Of a stretch of 64,000 nt of DNA, positions 40,701-50,766 are shown piece after piece (position 1 is the stretch's first letter; each line of letters begins with the position of its first letter). Under the pieces are notes generated by a model. The model had not been told where the DNA came from, made no database searches, and saw only the letters and a program-made list of their open reading frames with translations. Made by a program: the position numbers and the translations under genes. Source of the stretch: Taudactylus pleione (lineage: Eukaryota; Chordata; Amphibia; Anura; Myobatrachidae); NCBI GenBank assembly GCA_031769625.1, contig JAUIMM010000576.1, positions 595,501 to 659,500 on the forward strand, read 5' to 3'.

Positions 40701-42150
40701 TCTGTACTGTGCATGTGTCTCACCTGTGTGCTCAGTATATGTCCAGCACTGATACAAGCGGTGTTCCCATTAATCTGCTCGCCTCTGTACTGTGCATGTC
40801 TCTCACCTGTGTGCTCAGTATATGTCCAGCACTGATACAAGCGGTGTTCCCATTAATCCGCTCGCCTCTGTACTGTGCATGTGTCTCACCTGTGTGCTCA
40901 GTATATGTCCAGCACTGACACAAGCGGTGTTCCCATTAATCCGCAGGCCTCTGTACTGTGCATGTGTCTCACCTGTGTGCTCAGTATATGTCCAGCACTG
41001 ATACAAGCGGTGTTCCCATTAATCCGCTCGCCTCTATACTGTGCATGTCTCTCACCTGTGTGCTCAGTATATGTCCAGCACTGATACGAGCGGTGTTCCC
41101 ATTAATCCGCTCGCCTCTGTACTGTGCATGTCTCTCACCTGTGTGCTCAGTATATGTCCAGCACTGATACAAGCGGTGTTCCCATTAATCCGCGTGCCTC
41201 TGTACTGTGCATGTGTCTCACCTGTGTGCTCAGTATATGTCCAGCATTGATACAAGCAGTGTTCCCATTAATCCGCTCGCCTCTGTACTGTACATGTCTC
41301 ACCTGTGTGCTCAGTATATGTCCAGCACTGATACGAGCGGTGTTCCCATTAATCCACTCGCCTCTGTACTGTGCATGTGTCTCACCTGTGTGCTCAGTAT
41401 ATGTCCAGCACTGATACAAGCGGTGTTCCCATTAATCCGCTCGCCTCTGTACTGTGCATGTGTCTCACCTGTGTGCTCAGTATATGTCCAGCACTGATAC
41501 AAGCGGTGTTCCCATTAATCCGCTCGCCTCTGTACTGTGCATGTCTCTCACCTGTGTGCTCAATATATGTCCAGCACTGATACAAGCGGTGTTCCCATTA
41601 ATACGCTCGCCTCTGTACTGTGCATGTCTCTCACCTGTGTGCTCAGTATATGTCCAGCACTGATACAAGCGATGTTTCCATTAATCCGCTCGCCTCTGTA
41701 CTGTGCATGTGTCTCACCTGTGTGCTCAGAATATGTCCAGCACTGATACAAGCGGTGTTCCTATTAATCCGCTCGCCTCTGTACTGTACATGTCTCACCT
41801 GTGTGCTCAGTATAAGTCCAGCACTGATACAAGCAGTGTTCCCATTAATCCGCTCGCCTCTGTACTGTACATGTCTCACCTGTGTGCTCAGTATATGTCC
41901 AGCACTGATACAAGCGGTGTTCCCATTAATCCGCAGGCCTCTGTACTGTGCATGTCTCTCACCTGTGTGCTCAGTATATGTCCAGCACTGATACGAGCGG
42001 TGTTCCCATTAATCCGCAGGCCTCTGTATTGTGCATGTGTCTCACCTGTGTGCTCAGTGTATGTCCAGCACTAAAACAGGCGGTGTTCCCATTAATCCGC
42101 TCGCCTCTGTACTGTGCATGTGTCTCACCTGTGTGCTCAGTATATGTCCA
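37405..42150. repeat. Nested higher-order duplications (1733, 1488 and 3221 bp) in the 83-bp array
   Basis: The variant gcctctatactgtgc recurs in monomers whose frames begin at 37737, 39470 and 40958, offsets of 1733 and 1488 bp. They are followed each time by the same order of rarer variants (ccgcgtgcc; cagcattgat; cgatgtttcc; tcagaatatg; tataagtcc; actaaaaca). The flanking ccattaatctgctcg monomer recurs at an offset of 3221, which equals 1733 plus 1488. This shows duplication within a duplication. Confidence 0.85.
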
Positions 42151-45100
42151 GCACTGATACAAGCGGTGTTCCCATTAATCCGCTCGCCTCTGTACTGTGC
42201 ATGTCTCTCACCTGTGTGCTCAGTATATGTCCAGCACTGATACAAGCGGTGTTCCCATTAATCCGCTTGCCTCTGTACTGTACATGTCTCTCACCTGTGT
42301 GCTCAGTATGTGTCCAGCACTGATACAAGCGGTGTTCCCATTAATCCGCATGCCTCTGTACAGAGCATGTCTCTCACCTGTGTGCTAAGTATGTCCAGCA
42401 CTGATACAAGCGGTGTTCCCATTAATCCGCTCGCCTCTGTACTGTGCATGTGTCTCACCTGTGTGCTCAGTATATGTCCAGCACTGATACGAGCGGTGTT
42501 CCCATTAATCCGCTCGCCTCTGTACTGTACATGTCTCACCTGTGTGCTCAGTATATGTCCAGCACTGATACAAGCGGTGTTCCCATTAATCCGCAGGCCT
42601 CTGTACTGTGCATGTCTCTCACCTGTGTGCTAAGTATGTCCAGCACTGATACAAGCGGTGTTCCCATTAATCTGCTTGCCTCTGTACTGTTCATGTGTCT
42701 CACCTGTGTGCTCAGTATATGTCCAGCACTGATACAAGCGGTGTTCCCATTAATCCGCTCGCCTCTGTACTGTGCATGTGTCTCACCTGTGTGCTCAGTA
42801 TATGTCCAGCACTGATACAAGCGGTGTTCCCATTAATCCGCTCACCTCTGTACTGTGCATGTCTCTCACCTGTGTGCTCAGTATATGTCCAGCACTGATA
42901 CAAGCGGTGTTCCCATTAATCCGCAGGCCTCTGTACTGTGCATGTCTCTCACCTGTGTGCTCAGTATATGCCCAGCACTGATACAAGCGGTGTTCCCATT
43001 AATCCGCAGGCCTCTGTACTGTTCATGTGTCTCACCTGTGTGCTCAGTATATGTCCAGCACTGATACAAGCGGTGTTCCCATTAATCCGCAGGCCTCTGT
43101 ACTGTGCATGTGTCTCACCTGTGTGCTCAGTATATGTCCAGCACTGATACAAGCGGTGTTCCCATTAATCCGCTCGCCTCTGTACTGTGCATGTCTCTCA
43201 CCGTGTGCTCAGTATATGTCCAGCACTGATACAAGCGGTGTTCCCATTAATCCGCTCGCCTCTGTACTGTGCATGTGTCTCACCTGTGTGCTCAATATAT
43301 GTCCAGCACTGATACAAGCGGAGTTCCCATTAATCCGCTCGCCTCTGTACTGTGCATGTCTCTCACCTGTGTGCTCAGTATATGTCCAGCACTGAAACAA
43401 GCGGTGTTCCCATTAATCCGCTCGCCTCTATACTGTGCATGTGTCTCACCTGTGCGCTCAGTATATGTCCAGCACTGATACAAGCGGTGTTCCCATTAAT
43501 CCGCTCATCTCTGTACTGTGCATGTGTCTCCCCTGTGCGCTCAGTATATGTCCAGCACTGATACAAGCGGTGTTCCCATTAATCCGCTCGCCTCTGTACT
43601 GTGCATGTGTCTCCCCTGTGTGCTCAGTATATGTCCAGCACTGATACAAGCGGTGTTCCCATTAATCCGCAGGCCTCTGTACTGTGCATGTCTCTCACCT
43701 TTGTGCTCAGTATATGTCCAGCACTGATACAAGCGGTGTTCCCATTTATCCGCTCGCCTCTGTACTGTGCATGTCTCTCACCTGTGTGCTCAGTATATGT
43801 CCAGCACTGATACAAGCGGTGTTCCCATAATCCGCTCGCCTCTGTACTGTGCATGTCTCTCACCTGTGTGCTCAGTATATGTCCAGCACTGATACAAGCG
43901 GTGTTCCCATTAATCCGCTCGCCTCTGTACTGTGCATGTGTCTCACCTGTGCGCTCAGTATATGTCCAGCACTGATACAAGCGGTGTTCCCATTAATCCG
44001 CTCGCATCTGTACTGTGCATGTGTCTCCCCTGTGTGCTCAGTATATGTCCAGCACTGATACAAGCGGTGTTCCCATTAATCCGCTCGCCTCTGTACTGTG
44101 CATGTCTCTCCCCTGTGTGCTCAGTATATGTCCAGCACTGATACAAGCGGTGTTCCCATTAATCCGCTCGCCTCTGTACTGTGCATGTCTCTCACCTGTG
44201 TGCTCAGTATATGTCCAGCACTGATACAAGCGGTGTTCCCATTAATCCGCTTGCCTCTGTACTATACATGTCTCTCACCTGTGTGCTCAGTATATGTCCA
44301 GCACTGATACAAGCGGTGTTCCCATTAATCCGCTCGCCTCTGTACTGTGCATGTCTCTCACCTGTGTGCTAAGTATGTCCAGCACTGATACAAGCGGTGT
44401 TCCCATTAATCCGCTTGCCTCTGTACTGTACATGTCTCTCACCTGTGTGCTCAGTATATGTCCAGCACTGATACAAGCGGTGTTCCCATTAATCCGCAGG
44501 CCTCTGTACTGTGCATGTCTCTCACCTGTATGCTAAGTATGTCCAGCACTGATACAAGCGGTGTTCCCATTAATCCGCTCGCCTCTGTACTGTGCATGTG
44601 TCTCACCTGTGTGCTCAGTATATGTCCAGCACTGATACGAGCGGTGTTCCCATTAATCCGCTCGCCTCTGTACTGTACATGTCTCACCTGTGTGCTCAGT
44701 ATATGTCCAGCACTGATACAAGCGGTGTTCCCATTAATCCGCAGGCCTCTGTACTGTGCATGTCTCTCACCTGTGTGCTAAGTATGTCCAGCACTGATAC
44801 AAGCAGTGTTCCCATTAATCCGCAGGCCTCTGTACTGTGCATGTCTCTCACCTGTGTGCTAAGTATGTCCAGCACTGATACAAGCAGTGTTCCCATTAAT
44901 CCGCTCGCCTCTGTACTGTTCATGTGTCTCACCTGTGTGCTCAGTATATGTCCAGCACTGATACAAGCAGTGTTCCCATTAATCCGCTCGCCTCTGTACT
45001 GTGCATGTCTCTCACCTGTGTGCTCAGTATATGTCCAGCACTGATACAAGCGGTGTTCCTATTAATCCGCTCGCCTCTGTACTGTGCATGTCTCTCATCT

Positions 45101-46619
45101 GTGTGCTCATTATATGTCCAGCACTGATACAAGCGGTGTTCCCATTAATCCGCTCGCCTCTGTACTGTGCATGTCTCTCACCTGTGTGCTCAGTATATGT
45201 CCAGCACTGATACAAGCGGTGTTCCCATTAATCCGCAGGCCTCTGTACTGTGCATGTCTCTCACCTGTGTGCTCAGTATATGTCCAGCACTGATACAAGC
45301 GGTGTTCCCATTAATCCGCAGGCCTCTGTACTGTTCATGTGTCTCACCTGTGTGCTCAGTATATGTCCAGCACTGATACAAGCGGTGTTCCTATTAATCC
45401 GCAGGCCTCTGTACTGTGCATGTCTCTCACCTGTGTGCTCAGTATATGTCCAGCACTGATACAAGCGGTGTTCCCATTAATCCGCTCGCCTATGTACTGT
45501 GCATGTGTCTCCCCTGTGTGCTCAGTATATGTCCAGCACTGATACAAGCGGTGTTCCCATTAATCCGCTCGCCTCTGTACTGTGCATGTCTCTCACCTGT
45601 GTGCTCAGTATATGTCCAGCACTGATACAAGCGGTGTTCCCATTAATCCGCAGGCCTCTGTACTGTGCATGTGTCTCACCTGTTTGCTCAGTATATGTCC
45701 AGCACTGATACAAGCGGTGTTCCCATTAATCCGCTCGCCTCTGTACTGTGCATGTCTGTCACCTGTGTGCTCAGTATATGTCCAGCACTGATACAAGCGG
45801 TGTTCCCATTAATCCGCTCGCCTCTGTACTGTGCATGTGTCTCCCCTGTGTGCTCAGTATATGTCCAGCACTGATACAAGCGGTGTTCCCATTAATCCGC
45901 TCGCCTCTGTACTGTGCATGTCTCTCACCTGTGTGCTCAGTATATGTCCAGCACTGATACAAGCGGTGTTCCCATTAATCCGCAGGCCTCTGTACTGTGC
46001 ATGTGTCTCACCTGTGTGCTCAGTATATGTCCAGCACTGATACAAGCGGTGTTCCCATTAATCCGCTCGCCTCTGTACTGTGCATGTGTCTCACCTGTGT
46101 GCTCAGTATATGTCCAGCACTGATACAAGCGGTGTTCCCATTAATCCGCAGGCCTCTGTACTGTGCATGTCTCTCACCTGTGTGCTCAGTATATGTCCAG
46201 CACTGATACAAGCGGTGTTCCCATTAATCCGCTCGCCTCTGTACTGTACATGCCTCTCACCTGTGTGCTCAGTATATGTCCAGCACTGATACAAGCGGTG
46301 TTCCCATTAATCCGCAGGCCTCTGTACTGTACATGCCTCTCACCTGTGTGCTCAGTATATGTCCAGCACTGATACAAGCGGTGTTCCCATTAATCCGCTC
46401 GCCTCTGTACTGTGCATGTGTCTCACCTGTGTGCTCAGTATATGTCCAGCACTGATACAAGCGGTGTTCCCATTAATCCACTCGCCTCTGTACTGTGCAT
46501 GTCTCACCTGTGTGCTCAGTATATGTCCAGCACTGATACAAGCGGTGTTCCCATTAATCCGCTCGCCTCTGTACTGTACATGTCTCTCACCTGTGTGCTC
46601 AGTATATGTCCAGCACTGA

Positions 46620-46972
46620 ACACTAATACTAAACATCGCTCCAGCACCGGCACGCCTGAGCTGCTAGGACCAGGGAAGGTTCTGCAGATGACACCTCGGG
46701 CAGCCGGGCTTCCATTGTCAGCATCTGTACATTTATCTCTTCAGAAGGCGCTAATCAGAAATATGGTAAAATATAATCCATAGTATGGATTAACGTAATT
46801 TAGTTTAATTGACTGTAGCATCGCTTTCTTGCATCTTAATTACAACGACCCACAAATCATTGTACAGAACGTACCATTAGTGGGATGGAATAATTACCCA
46901 CAGATGCTAAATGCCTCATTTCTATTTGTTTCAGGAAGGAGACGTCTGACAGGATTCAGTATGATTTACATG
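46620..46972. other. Right flank of the 83-bp satellite, nothing recognised
   Basis: Non-tandem sequence without a supportable gene. A stretch from about 46934 to 47016 is bounded by tgtttcag and gtaagt and so looks like an exon, but its right half belongs to the dispersed repeat that follows (see rejected items). Confidence 0.45.
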
Positions 46973-47653
46973 GCCGGCGGCAGCCCAACAAGGAGGAAAA
47001 TCCTGATCGTCCCAAGGTAAGTATTCACTAACCTAATTCTACCCCCTAACCCTCCCTTAGGGGTGCCTAACCCTAACATTCCCCCCCAGTGCCTAACCCT
47101 AATCCCCCCTCTAAGTGCCTAACCCTAACCTCCCCCTAAATGCCTAACCCTAGTCCCCCCTCTAAGTGCCTAAACCTAACCCCCCCTCCCCCGCCGCCTA
47201 ACCCTAAGTCCCCCGGGGGGTGCCTATCCCTAACCTCCCCCCCGGGGGGTGCCTAACCCTAACCCTCCCTTCCCCTAGCCTAAACCTAACCTCCCGGGGG
47301 GGGTGCCTAACCCTAACCCTCCCTTCCCCTAGCCTAAACCTAACCTCCCAGGGGGGGGTGCCTAACCCTAACCCTCCCTTCCCCTAGCCTAAACCTAACC
47401 TCCCGGGGGGGTGCCTAACCCTAAGTCCCCCCCCCCGGGAACCCTAAACCTAACCCCCCCCAGCGGCTGTCCGCGGCCTTCGCCCGGCTTACCTTCGATC
47501 AGTGATCAGCAAGCCGGGTGTCAGTCTCCAGGCGTAATGAAAAGGACAGGCGTCGGGATTTCGACGCCTGTCATTTAACCCTTGCCGGGATTAGACAGTC
47601 GGGAAGCCGATGGATGGAATCCCGACCGCCGGCTTCCCGACTGTCTAATCCCG
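46973..47653 (+). repeat. C-rich GTTAGGCAC-type dispersed repeat, copy A
   Basis: It starts near gccggcggcagccc, passes through cccaaggtaagtatt and cctaattctacccc, then carries many gtgcctaaccctaac phrases separated by C runs and cccggggggg blocks. It ends in three successive hairpins. The same order occurs in copy B at 50021-50575. The CCCTAA words resemble vertebrate telomere repeat but are embedded in a longer, irregular unit of about 50-55 bp. Probably a non-coding dispersed element with an internal minisatellite; the family is not named. Confidence 0.75.
47483..47653 (+). other. Three successive hairpins at the 3' end of copy A
   Basis: Hairpin 1 spans 47483-47518 (cccggctt / aagccggg). 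Hairpin 2 spans 47545-47572 (gacaggcgtcg / cgacgcctgtc, perfect 11 bp, 6-nt loop). Hairpin 3 spans 47586-47653 with 24-bp arms that match perfectly, beginning cgggattagacagtcggg. These may be the element's terminal structure. Confidence 0.85.
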
Positions 47654-48110
47654 TCTCACAAATGCTGCGGTACCATCAGTCAACAAGATCAGTGTTATTC
47701 TCCGGTCGTCACTTTGTAGTAATTGCCGTGTAATGCCCTTGCCCTCTCCTGCCTGGGCAACTGCTAGCATTCAGCAACCTGCAGACCCGGGACAGATCCC
47801 CTTCAGACCACGGCGCTGACCCGAGTTATTCCCAGGTCGGCATCGTTCACACTACAAACGGTTGCAATGGAACTGGTCTGCCTGCGATTGAAGTTGACAA
47901 ATCTCCATCCTGCAAACGAGACCCGGGTTGGACGACACAGGTCACCCATTTACACTGCAGGGTTACATGGGTCATTCCTGTGTTAAACCCTGCAAACTAC
48001 CCAGGTTGGAATGCTGGGTCACTCGACCAGGGAGTCCAACCATGGCCCCTTTAACACCATGCAATAACCCGGGTTTTAGCTGTGGTGTTATAGGGGTATG
48101 ATTCTGCTGG
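47654..48110. repeat. ACCCGGGT-rich dispersed-repeat-like block
   Basis: Recurring gacccgggac, gacccgggttgg, aacccgggtttt and ctgggtcac words, and an imperfect hairpin acacaggtcacccat (from 47935) against atgggtcattcctgtgt (to 47983). No gene is visible. The pattern resembles degraded non-autonomous DNA elements; the family is uncertain. Confidence 0.45.
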
Positions 48111-48814
48111 ATCCATTTATTCCTCCTAACACCTTTCCTGTCTCATCGCGCTCGGCTCATTCAGCCGCAAGGGATTCGCTCACTATTTTTATTCAGTTTT
48201 CAAGTGTTTGTTTTTCTTACAGCAATCAATGTACAAATGTAAGATGGAGAAACATGGTACTATGCGTGGGCAAGTAATCATCGCTTCTCTGGACTAAAGT
48301 CCGGCAGGGGGGCTCAGAATTATATTAGGGAACGTATGGATGATGCTACCTGTGCTCAGTGGTCACCACAATGCATGAAATCTGGTTATTACCACCCCCT
48401 GTACATGTGGCCCGTACCATACACACAGATGTGGTCCTTTTGTGATCGGGCTGAATAACCAGATTGCGGGACGTGTTATCACGGTTAGAACACAAACCAT
48501 CCAGATATATGAGGGCAGGTCTGGCAATGTTGGAGATTGTGTACGGCTCAGTAGGTGCATGAATGATCCCGGCCAAGGCCACCAGGCTGGAGTGCTGACC
48601 AGCATGATCTCCCTGATCTGAGACACCCAGATCACCAACCTGCCAGCTGATCTTGTTGCCTGGCTCTCAGGGCTGGGTGTCAGGATTGTCCTGTGTGTGC
48701 CAAGCACAATGAGATATTTCACTCAAAGTGGAGTCGAACACATTAAGGCGCCTCCCCGGCACAGAAATCTGGTGATGGCTCTCCCCTGGCAATCGCTGCT
48801 TAAGTAGAAGACAG
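48111..48814. other. Non-tandem stretch, unrecognised
   Basis: About 700 bp of balanced composition without tandem or obvious inverted structure. The longest open frame is 119 codons on the minus strand (48363-48722), with no domain I recognise. It might be a decayed fragment of a retroelement or pseudogene, but nothing in it proves that. Confidence 0.35.
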
Positions 48815-49356
48815 AGGGGGTCATTCAGACCCGCTCGTGAGCATCAGTACGCTCGCAAGCGGGTCGATGTTCCCCACTGCGCATGCGCACGACGGAGGGA
48901 GCTCCGTCGTGCGCATGTGCGAGACCCGGGGAGCAACGGGCTTTCCATCGCTCCGGGTCTCGCACCAAAGGGGGCGGGCTGTCGATGTTGATTGACAGCA
49001 CGCCCCCTTTGGTGGGCGTGCCTGCCAGACGGAGGCGTTCCCATGGGAACGCCTACCGTCTGAAGCCGGCCCCACTGACATCACTAGTGATGTCAGTGGG
49101 AGTGATTTTGGCTCTGACAGAGCCAAAATCACTCCAGGGCTTGTGGCAGGGAGACCCTACCGCAGGGTCTCCGTCGCAAGTCTGATGGTCGCGATGGTCA
49201 AGACCATCGCAACCATCTTTTTGGCCGCTCGCATAAGCTGTGGGTGGTCACCCACAGCTATACGAGCGGCCAGGAGGCCGCTCCATTTTCATGGAGGAGG
49301 GCCCTGATTCAGAGTGAGCGCTCTGGTCAGAGCGTTCAGCTCTGAATCAGGCCCAG
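48815..49356. mobile_element. String of about twelve consecutive hairpins, probable non-autonomous element
   Basis: Hairpins lie end to end: 48828-48865, 48880-48919, 48921-48961, 48963-49014, 49026-49062, 49071-49100, 49101-49133, 49150-49172, 49184-49217, 49223-49271, 49281-49296 and 49299-49354. Gaps are 0 to 16 nt. 49071-49100 is a perfect 30-bp palindrome with arms cccactgacatcact / agtgatgtcagtggg. 49101-49133 has perfect 15-bp arms (agtgattttggctct) and a 3-nt loop. 48963-49014 has perfect 14-bp outer arms (caccaaagggggcg). 49223-49271 has arms of about 23 bp around tgggtggtcaccca. Stems differ in sequence, so this is not a tandem repeat of one hairpin. The ends, gggtcattcagac on the left and the complement of ctgaatcaggccc on the right, resemble the terminus of the 28781 transposon, hinting at a related element. 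No coding capacity. Confidence 0.85.
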
Positions 49357-49859
49357 AGCCAGGACCAGCGCTAGAGAGGCCCGATGGGTAAGATTCAAAA
49401 GTTCAACAAACAAAGACAAACCCACACTAGGCCTCATACTGTCCGTTCAGCTATGTAAGGTATATGGGGAAGTAACAAAATCTCTGCACCATATAGATGC
49501 TGCTCTGCCGATTGGGAAACCCACCTATAGATCTGGCCAGGAATTTATACCTAGACGCAGTTAAGTAAAATTTAACTTGGCTGAAACAGTGATGCGTAAA
49601 ATACCAGATTCATTTCGCACTGCCAGGCGTGTGTCCATGTGCTGAGTGATTTGGTTGTGCTACAGATACGGGCGCACAGCGAGATCACAGCAGCCACTGT
49701 ATATACACCCCTACCCCCTAACCAAATCAATGCATGTTTAAAAATATGACTGTACCTAGAATGTAAGTTACATTGTATAAGAGTCACTAATGTACTATGT
49801 ACAAAGATAAACAAAAATATCAACAGAAATGAAGCCATTTACACCAAGGCTTGGGCCAT
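49357..49859. other. Non-tandem spacer, nothing recognised
   Basis: About 500 bp, AT-leaning, with no recognised gene or repeat. An 88-codon minus-strand frame (49572-49838) shows no domain and is not called. Confidence 0.4.
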
Positions 49860-49884
49860 GGGGGCAGGGGGCAGGGGGGGGGGA
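49860..49884 (+). other. G-run tract with quadruplex potential
   Basis: Runs of five, five and about eleven G separated by ca. Enough runs for a four-strand G structure if the long run is split. A C run of eight follows at 49921-49928. Confidence 0.5.
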
Positions 49885-49925
49885 GTTTCCCTTAAGCAAA
49901 TTAAACTTCCTGCCTAAAGGCCCCC

Positions 49926-49970
49926 CCCATACACGGTGTGATATGCCCCTTGTGATACGACAACCGATCC
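49926..49970 (-). repeat. Diverged inverted relative of the 29-bp array unit
   Basis: On the complement, gcatatcacaccgtgtatgg matches the array's gctatatcgcaccgtgtatgg phrase apart from one substitution and one missing base. ggatcggttgtcgtatcaca matches ggatcggctgctatatcgca at 15 of 20. The order is interrupted by aagggg. It lies about 0.8 kb before the array in opposite orientation. Confidence 0.6.
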
Positions 49971-50020
49971 GGTGGCCAACATATAGGGCAGTCCCCACAC
50001 ATGGGTGTAGTAGGTATTAC

Positions 50021-50575
50021 CGACGGCTGCGGCAGCCCGGCAAGGGTGAAGATCCCGATCGTCCCTAAGGTAAGTATCGTTAACCTAATTCTACCCCCTA
50101 ACCCTAACCCTCCCTTAGGGGTGCCTAACCCTAACCTACCCCCAAATGCCTAACCCTAATCCCCCCTCTAAGTGCCTAAACCTAACCCACCCTTCCCCGC
50201 TGCCTAAACCTAACCCACCCTTCCCCGCTGCCTAAACCTAAGTCCCCCGGGGGGGTGCCTAACCCTAACCCCCCCCCTCGCCCGCTGCCTAAACCTAACC
50301 CACCCTTCCCCGCTGCATAAACCTAAGTCCCCCGGGGGGGTGCCTAACCCCCCCTTCCCCTAGCCTACACCTAACCCTCCCGGGGGGGGTGCCTGACCCT
50401 AAGTCTCCTCAAGAGCCCTAAACCTAACCCTCCCCCCCCGCGCTGGTCTTCCGGCGTATAGTTAATGACAGGCGTCGAGTTTTCGACGAATGTCATTAGT
50501 ACCACGCCGGGATTAGTCTGGGAGAGTCTGGAAGCCGGCGGTCGGCATTTAGAACGTCGGCTCCCAGACTACATC
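50021..50575 (+). repeat. C-rich GTTAGGCAC-type dispersed repeat, copy B
   Basis: Same order as copy A: gcggcagccc, cctaaggtaagtatcg, cctaattctacccc, gtgcctaaccctaac phrases with cccgggggg blocks, then terminal hairpins. The hairpins are 50464-50497 (aatgacaggcgtcga against tcgacgaatgtcatt, imperfect) and 50515-50570 (agtctgggag...gccg against cggctcccagact). In the latter a second agtctgg copy is inserted in the left arm. Same orientation as copy A, about 3.05 kb away. Confidence 0.75.
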
Positions 50576-50645
50576 CCCCACACATGGAGCGATCTGCTGC
50601 CCGGCTGCCCGATATGCCCTCACCCCCCTCCATACTGCGGCATGG

Positions 50646-50710
50646 GATTGTACATCGCATCACCAGATCTTATGTACAGCATGTAAGATCTGGAGGAGCG
50701 ATGTACAATC
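50646..50710. other. Long two-stage hairpin next to the 29-bp array
   Basis: gattgtacatcgc (50646-50658) pairs with gcgatgtacaatc (ends 50710). Inside it ccagatctta pairs with taagatctgg around an 11-nt loop. 4-nt bulges separate the two stems. It continues the theme of adjacent hairpins in this region. Confidence 0.85.
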
Positions 50711-50766
50711 ACACGGGAGCACGCACTGGCCGATATCATGCTCACACGCGGTCCGATATAGCAGCA

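Larger units (their letters stand above)
31995..46619. repeat. 83-bp satellite array, about 176 monomers
   Basis: Each monomer carries cagcactgatacaagcggtg, ttcccattaatccgc, a variable ctcgcc or aggcc segment, ctctgtactgtgcatg and tcacctgtgtgctcagtata. Recurrence is 83 bp (for example 32198, 32281, 32364, 32447). A minority of monomers are 81 bp, from acatgtctcacc in place of catgtctctcacc or ctaagtatgtcc in place of ctcagtatatgtcc. Subtypes mix ctcg/cagg and catgtgtctc/catgtctctc. The unit shows no clear similarity to the 85-bp satellite. Overlapping 63-123 codon frames on both strands are repeat artefacts, since 83 is not a multiple of 3. The array ends at cagcactgaacacta. Confidence 0.97.

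Noticed and set aside
1..46619. CRISPR array reading of the 85- and 83-bp repeats
   Set aside because: The whole monomer is conserved, with no unique spacers, no cas genes, and a eukaryotic context.
31917..46783. Some hundreds of 63-150 codon frames on both strands as small cysteine-rich proteins
   Set aside because: They step by exactly 83 bp and rotate phase with the satellite monomer; they are satellite artefacts.
46934..47016. Exon bounded by tgtttcag and gtaagt
   Set aside because: The right half and the donor site belong to a dispersed repeat that recurs at 50021. The frame through it has no recognisable domain and copy B does not preserve it.
47040..47470. True telomere or interstitial telomere array
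   Set aside because: CCCTAA words occur but not as a continuous hexamer array; they are part of a longer unit found in other copies.
48821..49185. Frames of 66-103 codons in the hairpin string as small proteins
   Set aside because: They are open on both strands because of palindromic sequence, with no domain or start context.
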